From a virus: a stretch of DNA of 38,259 bases. Where the stretch lies: positions 1 to 38,259 of the IMG/VR virus record IMGVR_UViG_3300044678_003046, one strand, 5' to 3'. The notes below the pieces were generated by a model, which did not search any database, had not been told where the DNA came from, and was given only the letters and a program-made list of their open reading frames with translations. The translations under genes and the position numbers were made by a program. This document shows, piece by piece, positions 16,704-23,831 of the stretch; within the stretch, counting starts at the first letter, position 1, and each line of letters opens with the position of its first letter.

Positions 16704-18392
16704 ATGAGAAGTAATGTTCGGTTAGCCGAATCATCTATCGAGCGCACTGCGCGCCTTCTCTCCCTGCAATTCGGTATCCGCGTTGTGTGGAAATCGGGAG
16801 AGTGCAAGACTGACGGCAATACCATCTACTTGCCTACGCTCCCTAGTGACGCTCCTAGCGAGCTTCTGGCTGCCGTGCACGGGTTCTTGGACCATGAAAC
16901 CGCCCACGTATTATTCACTGATTTCAAGGCAATAAAAGAGCGCACACCAACTCCCACTGCAACACAATTTCATTGCATCAATGTAATAGAAGACAATCGG
17001 GTGGAGGCTGCGGTGTGTCGCTTGTTTCCCGGCTCCGTCACAAACCTAGCGGCTAGCAACGACTGGATGGTGCCAAAAATACGCCAAAATTGGCAAAACA
17101 TTAATCAATTTATGCGGGCTTGTACTGCTTACGGGAATTTTGTTGCCTATGGCAAATACACAGATTTCTGGATGCACACAGTAGACGAGCAGACAAAGCT
17201 GTTGGTTGATAAATGCGTAGATGCAGTAGGCCCTGTAGCTAACATAGTATCTACCGATTTAGCAATTGAGGCAGGGTTTCGCATGTTCGAAGTGCTAAAA
17301 GAGTACGCAGAAGAGGAAGAGGAAGACAGAAAAAAGAGAGAGAAGCAGAAATCCAAACAAACAGCAACCATAGAAGCGGGAGGTACGCCTTCTTCTTCGC
17401 AACCAGTATCCCAAGACCAGTTAGGTGAACTACTAGGACAGGAAGCAGCTGCTCTTGTATCCAAGAGCGGAAAAAACGCAACAGGATATAAGCACGATGC
17501 AGACAGTGACAAAACGTACATAGTGTTCTCTACAGCAGATGACACTGTAAAACCTTTTCCTGACGTTGCAGTTGCTTTGAATGGACAAAAACTTCAACGG
17601 ATAAGAGACACGCATAAAGCCGTAACAAATGTACTGCGAACTAGGTTAGTTAACTCTTTGCGTGCACAAGCAAGACGGCGTTGGGTAGGCAGCAAAGAAG
17701 AAGGCAAAGTTGATTCTAGAAAACTATACAGGTCTGTATTAGGTACCGACAACGCAGTGTACAAGCAGCTAGCTAACAGGCTACACATAGACACAGCTGT
17801 GTGCCTGGCTATCGACCATTCCGGGTCCATGGTTGGCAGGAAGCTGGACTTAGCCGGAACCGCAGCTATAGTGCTGGGCGATGTGTTGGACTCTTTGCGT
17901 ATTCCATTCGCTGCGTACGCATACTCCACAGACCAACCTACCAGCATTCCAGCTGACTGTGTGCCCTACGCACGTTGGAATAGTCTGTGGATTAGATACT
18001 ACAGAGATTTTAATGAGCCCTGGGAAAAAGGAGCCTTGCGTCTATCGGAGGCGTCTACTAACATCAGAAGTAACACTCTAGACGCAGAATCTGTGAAGCA
18101 CGGTATTCGTCGATTGTTGTTACGCAAAGAGAAACGCAAGATACTTTTTGTGTTCAATGATGGTATGCCCTATCCTGGGCACGGACATGTGGGCCGATGT
18201 CAGCAACACTTGCTGGACGTAGTAAGCGCTGCTTCTGAGTACGGCATTGAGATCGTCGCTTTTGGTATACAGAGTACCGACGTTAGACAGTACTATCCTA
18301 ACAGCGTAGTAATCCAACGATTGGAAGACTTTACCGAAGAACCGTTAAAAGTGCTTGACCGCTTACTTAGAAAAGGAATAAGACTTAAGTGA
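16704..18392 (+). CDS. CobT-like VWA protein with N-terminal HExxH domain
   Basis: 562 residues with AGGAAG 5 bases upstream of the ATG. The N-terminal domain has 'LDHETAHVLFTD' (HExxH at 64-68) and then 'NVIEDNRVE', as in putative metallopeptidase-like domains attached to VWA proteins. A charged E/K/Q linker spans about 205-250. The VWA domain begins near 365 with a full MIDAS 'DHSGSM' (D371, S373, S375). This partner type works with MoxR/CobS ATPases, one of which lies upstream. The two genes are separated by a terminator and the reversed protease gene, so this one needs its own promoter. The molecular target is not known. Confidence 0.85.
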   Translation: MRSNVRLAESSIERTARLLSLQFGIRVVWKSGECKTDGNTIYLPTLPSDAPSELLAAVHGFLDHETAHVLFTDFKAIKERTPTPTATQFHCINVIEDNRVEAAVCRLFPGSVTNLAASNDWMVPKIRQNWQNINQFMRACTAYGNFVAYGKYTDFWMHTVDEQTKLLVDKCVDAVGPVANIVSTDLAIEAGFRMFEVLKEYAEEEEEDRKKREKQKSKQTATIEAGGTPSSSQPVSQDQLGELLGQEAAALVSKSGKNATGYKHDADSDKTYIVFSTADDTVKPFPDVAVALNGQKLQRIRDTHKAVTNVLRTRLVNSLRAQARRRWVGSKEEGKVDSRKLYRSVLGTDNAVYKQLANRLHIDTAVCLAIDHSGSMVGRKLDLAGTAAIVLGDVLDSLRIPFAAYAYSTDQPTSIPADCVPYARWNSLWIRYYRDFNEPWEKGALRLSEASTNIRSNTLDAESVKHGIRRLLLRKEKRKILFVFNDGMPYPGHGHVGRCQQHLLDVVSAASEYGIEIVAFGIQSTDVRQYYPNSVVIQRLEDFTEEPLKVLDRLLRKGIRLK

Positions 18393-18853
18393 CCGTACTT
18401 AATCCTTGCGCGCACATTGCCGTTACTGGGCGTGAACTAGGCAATAGTTACGGTGCCGGTAACGGTGACGGTTACGGTAACGGTAACCGTTACGGTTACG
18501 GTAACGGTTACGGTTACGGTAACGGTCACGGCAAAGGTGAAGGTTACGGTAACGGTCACGGTGACGGTAACGGTGACGGTGACGGTGACGGTAACGGTTA
18601 CGGTTACGGTACCGGTAACGGTGACGGTGACGGTGACGGTTACGGTGACGGTTACGGTAACGGTGACGGTGACGGTAACGGTGAAGCAATATTGGAGGAG
18701 ATGGGAATCCCCAATACTTTACATCACTTGTTTCTCCCACTCTCCAACGAAAGCTTAGAGCTAGCTAACATACTACTCAACTGTAATACCTCTCTTGAGT
18801 ATGAGAGTATCCTAGGTATCCTGGAACTTAGGAGAGATGTATGTCTACGCTAG
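18389..18853 (+). CDS. glycine-dipeptide repeat protein, copy 1
   Basis: 154 residues, starting at GTG 18389 with a GTGA overlap with the VWA gene. Residues 22-99 are a near-perfect Gly-X array in which X is N, D, Y or H, coded by GGTNAC. A 55-residue helical C-terminal domain follows ('AILEEMGIPNTLHHLF', 'LELANILLNCNT', 'ESILGILELR'). No known family is recognised. The paralogue starts 12 bases before its stop and shares the C-terminal domain almost unchanged, so the pair arose by a recent tandem duplication. There is no signal peptide. Gly/Asn/Asp/Tyr-rich strings of this kind are expected to be disordered and might bind Ca2+ or self-associate; this is a guess. Confidence 0.7.
   Translation: MTVLNPCAHIAVTGRELGNSYGAGNGDGYGNGNRYGYGNGYGYGNGHGKGEGYGNGHGDGNGDGDGDGNGYGYGTGNGDGDGDGYGDGYGNGDGDGNGEAILEEMGIPNTLHHLFLPLSNESLELANILLNCNTSLEYESILGILELRRDVCLR
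18452..18685 (+). repeat. GGTNAC hexanucleotide array, copy 1 (39 units)
   Basis: 39 units of 6 bases in frame with the gene. By hand count, 34 end in NAC: AAC 11, GAC 11, TAC 10, CAC 2. The exceptions are GCC, AAA, ACC and two GAA. One Gly codon is CGT and one is GGC; all others are GGT. Every NAC unit carries the palindromic core GTNAC (apart from the CGT unit, which still has it), so the array reads the same core on both strands. Confidence 0.95.
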
Positions 18854-19281
18854 AAGGTAACGGTGACGGTAACGGTTACGGTAACGGTAACGGTCACGGT
18901 GACGGTAACGGTAACGGTGACGGTGGTAACGGTTACGGTGACGGTAACGGTCACGGTGACGGTGAAGGTGACGGTGACGGTAACGGTCACGGTGACGGTG
19001 ACGGTGACGGTGACGGTGACGGTGACGGTAACGGTCACGGTGACGGTGACGGTAAAGGTGACGGTGACGTTAACGGTTACGGTAACGGTAACGGTCACGG
19101 TGACGGTGACGGTGAAGCAATATTGGAGGAGATGGGAATCCCCAATGCTCTAAAGCACTTGTTTCTCCCACTCTCCAACGAAACCTTAGAGTTAGCTAAC
19201 ATACTACTCAACTGTAATACTGCTCTTGAGTATGAGAGTATCCTAGGTATCTTAGAGCTTAGAAACGACATTTATACGTAA
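18841..19281 (+). CDS. glycine-dipeptide repeat protein, copy 2
   Basis: 146 residues, start ATG 18841 with AGGAG six bases upstream, overlapping copy 1 by 13 bases. A 5-residue start ('MSTLE') leads straight into the Gly-X array (residues 6-92), then a C-terminal domain that matches copy 1 at almost every residue apart from short changes such as T to A and H to K. Copy 2 lacks the 21-residue leader of copy 1. Array order and composition differ between copies (more Asp and His here, fewer Tyr) while the domain stays the same, so the arrays have changed faster than the domains. It ends 13 bases before the MazG-like gene. Confidence 0.7.
   Translation: MSTLEGNGDGNGYGNGNGHGDGNGNGDGGNGYGDGNGHGDGEGDGDGNGHGDGDGDGDGDGDGNGHGDGDGKGDGDVNGYGNGNGHGDGDGEAILEEMGIPNALKHLFLPLSNETLELANILLNCNTALEYESILGILELRNDIYT
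18856..19116 (+). repeat. GGTNAC hexanucleotide array, copy 2 (43 units)
   Basis: 43 units plus one extra GGT triplet, which makes a Gly-Gly step near 18927. By hand count: GAC 19, AAC 13, CAC 5, TAC 3, GAA 2, AAA 1. One GGT is changed to GTT (Val). A six-unit run of GGTGAC lies at 18991-19026. The unit order N-Y-N-N-H-D occurs near both ends of the array, a sign of internal copying. Confidence 0.95.
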
Positions 19282-19294
19282 GGGAGACTAATAT

Positions 19295-19624
19295 ATGGAC
19301 TTCACAGACTATCAAGACGCCGTTAGTACGACAGCAGTTTATCCCAACGTAGGATCAAACTTCGTGTATCCTGCACTTGGGCTTTGTGGTGAAGCGGGAG
19401 AAGTCGCAGAGAAAATCAAAAAGGTGTTGCGTGACAAAGCCGGAGTATTAGACGAAGAAACGAGAGCGGCGCTCAAAAAGGAGCTAGGCGACTGCTTATG
19501 GTACGTTGCCCGTCTTAGCTCAGAACTAGGATTTTCTATGGCTGAGGTTGCTGAAGGAAATATAGAAAAGTTGCGCTCTCGCAAGGCTCGTGGCACACTG
19601 CAGGGCAGTGGCGACAACCGTTGA
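19295..19624 (+). CDS. MazG-like NTP pyrophosphohydrolase
   Basis: 109 residues, start ATG after GGGAG. The all-alpha MazG fold is shown by 'GLCGEAGEVAEKIKK' (E-x-x-E-x3-K) at about 29-43 and 'KKELGDCLWYVARL' (E-x-x-D) at about 64-77, the metal-binding residues of the family. Single-domain MazG-like proteins hydrolyse NTPs or dNTPs to NMPs, and in phages they are thought to tune the nucleotide pool or ppGpp signalling. Its partner enzymes for dNTP supply (dNMP kinase, ThyX) lie in the last 5 kb. Confidence 0.85.
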   Translation: MDFTDYQDAVSTTAVYPNVGSNFVYPALGLCGEAGEVAEKIKKVLRDKAGVLDEETRAALKKELGDCLWYVARLSSELGFSMAEVAEGNIEKLRSRKARGTLQGSGDNR

Positions 19625-20111
19625 TCTAGAGATATCTGAAGAGTATAAATATGCCCGCACCGGTTATGTTAACCAGGGTCGAAGATCGGATCATGTCCTT
19701 TCTACTATCCTTGAGCAACTGCCCGGTGACGGGCGACTTCCTTTACGCTGGCACCATCGTGATGTCGCTTCTTTTCAAAAACGTTATGGCAGCTATGGTA
19801 CCGTATTGTGGGCAGCCGCTAGCAATTCCCACTTGCTGCTAATAAACGGTCACAAGGTGTTGCGTGTCTGGTTAGACGCAGCACAGCATTGTCAAGTAGA
19901 CTTGAACGAACCCCTGGCGGTGTACTTGTCCTCTGCTGTGTCGTTTTCTAAGATAGTGGATATACCAGCAGGTAACGTACGTAAATGTAAACCAATGACT
20001 AAGCGCATCCGTATATGGCAGAAATTTCACGCTATTGCTTTAATGGATGCAGTAAAGAGGGTGTATGGGTTGGATAAGCCGCGAGTACTTGTGCGACAGC
20101 TGTGGACATGA
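19590..20111 (+). CDS. hypothetical protein
   Basis: Up to 173 residues, not recognised. It overlaps the MazG-like gene; possible starts are GTG 19590 and GTG 19608, neither with a strong ribosome site, so the N-terminus is uncertain. A compact middle has 'RWHHRDVASFQKRYGSYGTV' and 'NGHKVLRVWLDAAQ', and a basic end 'KPMTKRIRIWQKFHAIALMDAV'. Next to it is a zinc-ribbon gene whose start lies inside it. Confidence 0.4.
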   Translation: MAHCRAVATTVDLEISEEYKYARTGYVNQGRRSDHVLSTILEQLPGDGRLPLRWHHRDVASFQKRYGSYGTVLWAAASNSHLLLINGHKVLRVWLDAAQHCQVDLNEPLAVYLSSAVSFSKIVDIPAGNVRKCKPMTKRIRIWQKFHAIALMDAVKRVYGLDKPRVLVRQLWT

Positions 20112-20340
20112 GTGGGCAGACATTGTTAGGCGTGGTGAAGAAGCGCAAAAATGCCCTGAGTGCGGTACGCTGAGTAACTACGTAATGTCAGCGACTAATG
20201 TCGCTTCTTACTCTCTGATGAGTAAGGATGACCAAGCAAAGCATTTGCGCAAAAGGTCTAGAGACCACACTAAAGCGATGCTTAAAAAAGACCCAACTTC
20301 CATGAAAATGAGTCGGCATGTCATGGGAAAGAAAAAGTAA
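20065..20340 (+). CDS. FmdB-like zinc-ribbon protein
   Basis: 91 residues. An N-terminal zinc ribbon of FmdB type: 'YLCDSCGHEW' (about 9-18) and 'KCPECGT' (about 29-35), followed by a basic, Lys-rich tail. AGAGGG precedes the ATG. Such short zinc-ribbon proteins act as regulators or adaptors; the partner is not visible. The stop overlaps the next start (TAATG). Confidence 0.7.
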   Translation: MGWISREYLCDSCGHEWADIVRRGEEAQKCPECGTLSNYVMSATNVASYSLMSKDDQAKHLRKRSRDHTKAMLKKDPTSMKMSRHVMGKKK

Positions 20341-21014
20341 TGAGCGAGGACATACTAAAAAAGCCAGTGCACCTGGCTATACTAAAGCCTACTCATATTC
20401 AAAAGCTAGCCAATGAAGGAAAGCTGCGTGATGCCCCATTTTCTGTCCCGGCAAATGTGCAGCAAGTGCAATTACCTGAGCCTGTAAAAGAGAAAACAAG
20501 CACTCTTGGCTTGGAAAAGCTAGAACGTCCAAAAGTCATACAAAGTGACCTTTTCAAGAAGAACAAAAAGCAGTTGAATCTGCGAGTGCTGCACGACCGC
20601 GTACCGCCTTTACCTGATCACCTGAAGCCTCCTTGTTCGTCGTGTAAAACAGCTGCGTGCTGCTCTGCTTTCGCTGTAAACATCAGCAAAGAGGAATATG
20701 AAAGCGGCCTTTACGGTGATGCAGCAGTTCAGCTAACTCCTGAGATGTATAAGCAGCTTAGGAGTAACTTCTTGTTACCCGTAATGGCAGGCTTGCCGTT
20801 CAAACCTGACTATTTCTTAGAAGGAAAAATTGGAGATCCTTGCCCGTTCTTGACCCCTGAGAATTCCTGTGGAATCTATGACATTCGACCGACTACATGC
20901 AGGACGTACACTTGCGTAGGCGACCCTAGAATTACAGAGGGTATGCGACAAGGCACAGAGGGTTTGCATACACAAATTAACTCACTCGTAAATAAACACA
21001 ACCATGATAAATAA
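20340..21014 (+). CDS. YkgJ-type cysteine cluster protein
   Basis: 224 residues. The N-terminal 95 residues are polar. From about 99 comes the YkgJ-family pattern 'CSSCKTAACC', then 'CPFL', 'CGIYDIRPTTCRTYTC'. The family, CxxCxxxxCC with a later C-x-I/Y-x5-R-P-x2-C-R, is thought to bind a zinc or iron-sulfur centre; its activity is not established. It overlaps the polymerase gene by 11 bases, so it may be linked to replication. Confidence 0.75.
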   Translation: MSEDILKKPVHLAILKPTHIQKLANEGKLRDAPFSVPANVQQVQLPEPVKEKTSTLGLEKLERPKVIQSDLFKKNKKQLNLRVLHDRVPPLPDHLKPPCSSCKTAACCSAFAVNISKEEYESGLYGDAAVQLTPEMYKQLRSNFLLPVMAGLPFKPDYFLEGKIGDPCPFLTPENSCGIYDIRPTTCRTYTCVGDPRITEGMRQGTEGLHTQINSLVNKHNHDK

Positions 21015-23205
21015 TGAAGCTCTTCCAACCCGACAACTCAATGGAGTCACATTCAATTGCTGGACTGGTGTTGGCGACTCAAAACTTTTTCTTGTTAACA
21101 CCAAAGTAGAATGGGACGTCTTCTACAAGCTGCTTGAATCCCAAGATTTAGTAGCTTGTGATACTGAGACGACCGGATTTAACTGGCATTCCGGTGACCG
21201 CATAGTCGGTTTGTCCTTTGGTTGGAGAGACATGCACTTCTACGTGCCGGTCAGGCACGAGAAGTCTATTCAAGAGACACAGGCACCGGAGCAGCTTACT
21301 ATTGAAGAAATCCGGGATGACCTAATCTGCTTCTTTAGTAAGACCAGCCGCACTACGTTGTGGCACAACTGTAAATTCGATTATCATTTCTACACCAGAG
21401 AAGGCATAAAGATTGCTTGCAAGATTCACGACACGCGAACATTATGGCATTTCTATGATGAAAACGCTCCAGGAGCACTAAAGACTATTGCATCTGGGTG
21501 GAAAGACGACTTAGGTCGATGGCATAAAGGCATCGTTGCAGGTAACGCCAATGCCAAAGAAAAGGAAATATCTGACTGGCGCACGAAAGAGTCCAGACTG
21601 CGGCGCGATGCATTCCGTAAGCTTGTAATGGCGGAAGCTGACAAACTCTGCAAAGACCTCGCGTATCAGCATCTGAACCGCGCATCTCTGAAAAAGCACA
21701 TTGCTTCGGAGATACTACACAACCATCCGTACGCTAAAGCAAACAAAGAAGACATTCACTACGGCATGGTGCCTATTAGCCTCATGACCGAGTACGCCGC
21801 GTTAGACACGTTCTTGACGTACAAGGTATACGAGTACTGCGTCAAGCACATAAATTGGACTCCAGGACTAACTGCGCTGTACAAGAATGAGCAGCAGTTG
21901 ATGCTAGCGCTATATGAGGCCGAAGAGCATGGCGTACGCATTAACAGAGAGCACTTAATGCACGCGGGAGTGGAGTTCGATAAGCAGATGGCTGAACTTG
22001 ACCTAAAGATCAAGTCTGTCATAGGCGACATCAACTTAAAGTCTGTTCAGCAATTGGTTGGCGCACTTCAAGATCACGGAGTAGAGCTGACTAAGTTCAC
22101 TGAAGCTACAGAGCACTTAGAGAACGAAGAGGAGCGACGCTACGCCCTGGATAAAAAAGTGCTTGAGAAGCTAAAGGGCAAATACGATATAGTAAAAGAT
22201 ATTCTTAAGTTGAGAGAGTACGCAAAGGTCAAAGGAACCTACATAGATGGTATCTTGGAGAAGTTGACGCCAGACAACGTTTTACACTGCTCGTTCAATC
22301 AGAACGTAAGCACCGGACGCATGTCCAGTCAAAACCCGAACCTACAGAACATTCCGGCCAGGGATAAGACTATTCGTAAAGCATTTATCCCTTGGGATGA
22401 CGACCATATTTATGTGTTTGCCGACTACTCACAGGTAGAAGTACGGCTTACTGCACACTACTCTCAGGACCCCCTGCTGCTGGATGCCTACGCGAAGGGG
22501 CACGACATTCATACTCGCACTTTTTGCGAGATGTTTAGTCTTGACATAGCTGAGGTGTCTCAAATCCTAAAAGATGAGAATCATCCGAAGAACGCAGAGT
22601 ATTCCTTGCTTCGTGGCGTAGCTAAGAGAATAAACTTCGGGACAATCTACGGTGTAGGTGCTCCAGGACTGTCTGAGCAAGTGGAAAGGCCAGCGAAATA
22701 CAAGAACGCGACAGACGAAGAATGGGTGAACGCTTGTCAAGAATTCATAGACAAGTACTTCGCTAAGTATGTAGGCGTTAAGCGTTTCATCAACCAGGGA
22801 AATCGTTTAGTCAAAGACAACGCTGAGCTTACTAACTACTTCGGAAGAGTGCGACACTTGCCTTATGCTCATGCTCGCAAGATACTGAAGGACGATTCTT
22901 TGTTCTGGATGGAAGCACGAGCGCAACGACAGGGCGTAAACTTTCTCATCCAGTCTACGTGCGCAGACATGTTTAAAATTGCCGTAGTACGAATCCGTAA
23001 CATCTTGAACGGCAAGAAAAGTAAACTCGTGAACTTCGTACACGACGAAGTGCAGCTATACATGCACAAAGACGAGCTATACCTACTGCCTGCTATCAAA
23101 CAGGCTATGGAAGCCTGGAAGTTCACTGTGCCTATTGTGGCTGAATTCTCGTCTTCTACGGAATCTTGGGGAGCTAAGAAGGCGCTGCACGTAGAAAACC
23201 CGTAG
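21004..23205 (+). CDS. family A DNA polymerase with 3'-5' exonuclease
   Basis: 733 residues. The exonuclease has 'DTETTG' at 53-58, 'HNCKFDYHF' and the 'YAALDTF' Exo III motif. The polymerase has motif A 'ADYSQVEVRL' with D474, motif B R537-x3-K541-x3-F545-G-x3-Y ('RGVAKRINFGTIYG'), and motif C 'HDE' at 680-682. There is no N-terminal 5' nuclease domain, as is usual for phage versions. It also carries a 'YALDKKVLEKL' thumb region. This is the phage replicative polymerase. It occurs together with T4-type gp41, gp32 and UvsW, which in T4 work with a family B polymerase. A terminator lies just downstream. Confidence 0.95.
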   Translation: MINNEALPTRQLNGVTFNCWTGVGDSKLFLVNTKVEWDVFYKLLESQDLVACDTETTGFNWHSGDRIVGLSFGWRDMHFYVPVRHEKSIQETQAPEQLTIEEIRDDLICFFSKTSRTTLWHNCKFDYHFYTREGIKIACKIHDTRTLWHFYDENAPGALKTIASGWKDDLGRWHKGIVAGNANAKEKEISDWRTKESRLRRDAFRKLVMAEADKLCKDLAYQHLNRASLKKHIASEILHNHPYAKANKEDIHYGMVPISLMTEYAALDTFLTYKVYEYCVKHINWTPGLTALYKNEQQLMLALYEAEEHGVRINREHLMHAGVEFDKQMAELDLKIKSVIGDINLKSVQQLVGALQDHGVELTKFTEATEHLENEEERRYALDKKVLEKLKGKYDIVKDILKLREYAKVKGTYIDGILEKLTPDNVLHCSFNQNVSTGRMSSQNPNLQNIPARDKTIRKAFIPWDDDHIYVFADYSQVEVRLTAHYSQDPLLLDAYAKGHDIHTRTFCEMFSLDIAEVSQILKDENHPKNAEYSLLRGVAKRINFGTIYGVGAPGLSEQVERPAKYKNATDEEWVNACQEFIDKYFAKYVGVKRFINQGNRLVKDNAELTNYFGRVRHLPYAHARKILKDDSLFWMEARAQRQGVNFLIQSTCADMFKIAVVRIRNILNGKKSKLVNFVHDEVQLYMHKDELYLLPAIKQAMEAWKFTVPIVAEFSSSTESWGAKKALHVENP

Positions 23206-23221
23206 GGCACCTTAACAATGG

Positions 23222-23249
23222 TTGACACCAAGGCACTGCTTGCTAGAGT
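23222..23249 (+). promoter_or_regulatory. candidate sigma70-type promoter for the UvsY-like gene
   Basis: A perfect TTGACA (23222-23227), a 16-base spacer and TAGAGT (23244-23249) precede the start at 23271. The -10 lies in the terminator stem at 23230-23254, so the end of one operon and the start of the next share the same bases. GGAG lies 6 bases before the ATG. Confidence 0.4.
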
Positions 23250-23256
23250 GCCTTTT
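23230..23256 (+). terminator. rho-independent terminator after the polymerase
   Basis: A perfect 8-base-pair stem (AAGGCACT with AGTGCCTT) and a 9-base loop, followed by a short T run. It closes the operon that ends with the polymerase gene. Confidence 0.7.
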
Positions 23257-23270
23257 CCTCGGAGCTAAAA

Positions 23271-23759
23271 ATGTCGGATAACACCAAGCTTAGTGACCTA
23301 GTACCTGTGCATACTGTGGGCGTTGTGGATTACGACTCACATTTAGACGAGCACCTGTACATCAATAGGTCAGACCTTTCTTCTGAATTTGCATCTCACG
23401 CCGAGCGGTTTGCCTACTACGCCACCTGCTTTGAACTAGCTGCTGACAAAGTTAGGCGTCTAGACATAGACTTGAAGCGCATGTACGCTGTTCTTGACGC
23501 TGAGAAGCGGGGCGAGATGATGAACAGTGGGGTTAAGACTACAGAAAAAATGATAGAAAACATGGTCATCACAGATGACAGATACGTCGCTGTTCAGTCT
23601 GAACTCATGGACGCAGAAAAGCAGCATGGACTATTGAAGGCGGCTAGGGATTCAATGGCTGCCAGAAAAGAAATGCTTGTTTCTTTGGGGGCTAATCAGC
23701 GTACGGAGTTCCGGGCCGATGCAGTTGTGCTAGGTCGGGAGCTTCGAGATAGAGGTTGA
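23271..23759 (+). CDS. UvsY-like recombination mediator candidate
   Basis: 162 residues, all-helical and charged. After an N-terminal part with 'DEHLYINRSDLSSEFASHAERF', long helices carry 'LDIDLKRMYAVLDAEKRG', 'ITDDRYVAVQSELMDAEKQ' and 'LLKAARDSMAARKEMLVSLGAN'. The pattern of helices, the late Ala/Arg-rich helix and a neighbouring gp32-like gene suit the phage UvsY-like group, which loads recombinase onto SSB-coated DNA. I do not see an exact family motif, so another helical phage protein is possible. RecA and SSB are within 3 kb. Confidence 0.45.
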   Translation: MSDNTKLSDLVPVHTVGVVDYDSHLDEHLYINRSDLSSEFASHAERFAYYATCFELAADKVRRLDIDLKRMYAVLDAEKRGEMMNSGVKTTEKMIENMVITDDRYVAVQSELMDAEKQHGLLKAARDSMAARKEMLVSLGANQRTEFRADAVVLGRELRDRG

Positions 23760-23760
23760 C

Positions 23761-23809
23761 ACTAACCTACACTGTGGTAGGTTAGTGATTCAATTCTACC
23801 AAACGGTAG
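23761..23809 (+). promoter_or_regulatory. structured leader upstream of the SSB gene
   Basis: Two hairpins lie between the UvsY-like stop and the SSB start. The first is a perfect 10-base-pair stem, ACTAACCTAC with GTAGGTTAGT, loop ACTGTG. The second is CTACC/GGTAG with loop AAAC. GGTAG of the first hairpin's 3' arm can also pair with CTACC of the second, so the leader could switch between folds. A TTGACA at 23756 with TAGGTT 16 bases later is a weak promoter candidate overlapping the first stem. T4 gp32 controls its own mRNA through a leader structure, so a similar role is plausible but unproven. Confidence 0.45.
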
Positions 23810-23831
23810 TAACTAACTAAACGGAGAAAAC

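Noticed and set aside
18452-19116. CRISPR array or diversity-generating retroelement target
   Set aside because: The period is 6 bases, with no spacers. Retroelement mutagenesis would change both A bases of AAC codons, but only the first position varies and no reverse transcriptase is present.
18423-19153. Long open frames on both strands in the array region (Val-Thr and Arg-His/Tyr runs)
   Set aside because: They arise from the 6-base repeat, which has no stop codon in four of the six frames. Only the Gly-X frame is joined to a unique conserved domain and ribosome sites.
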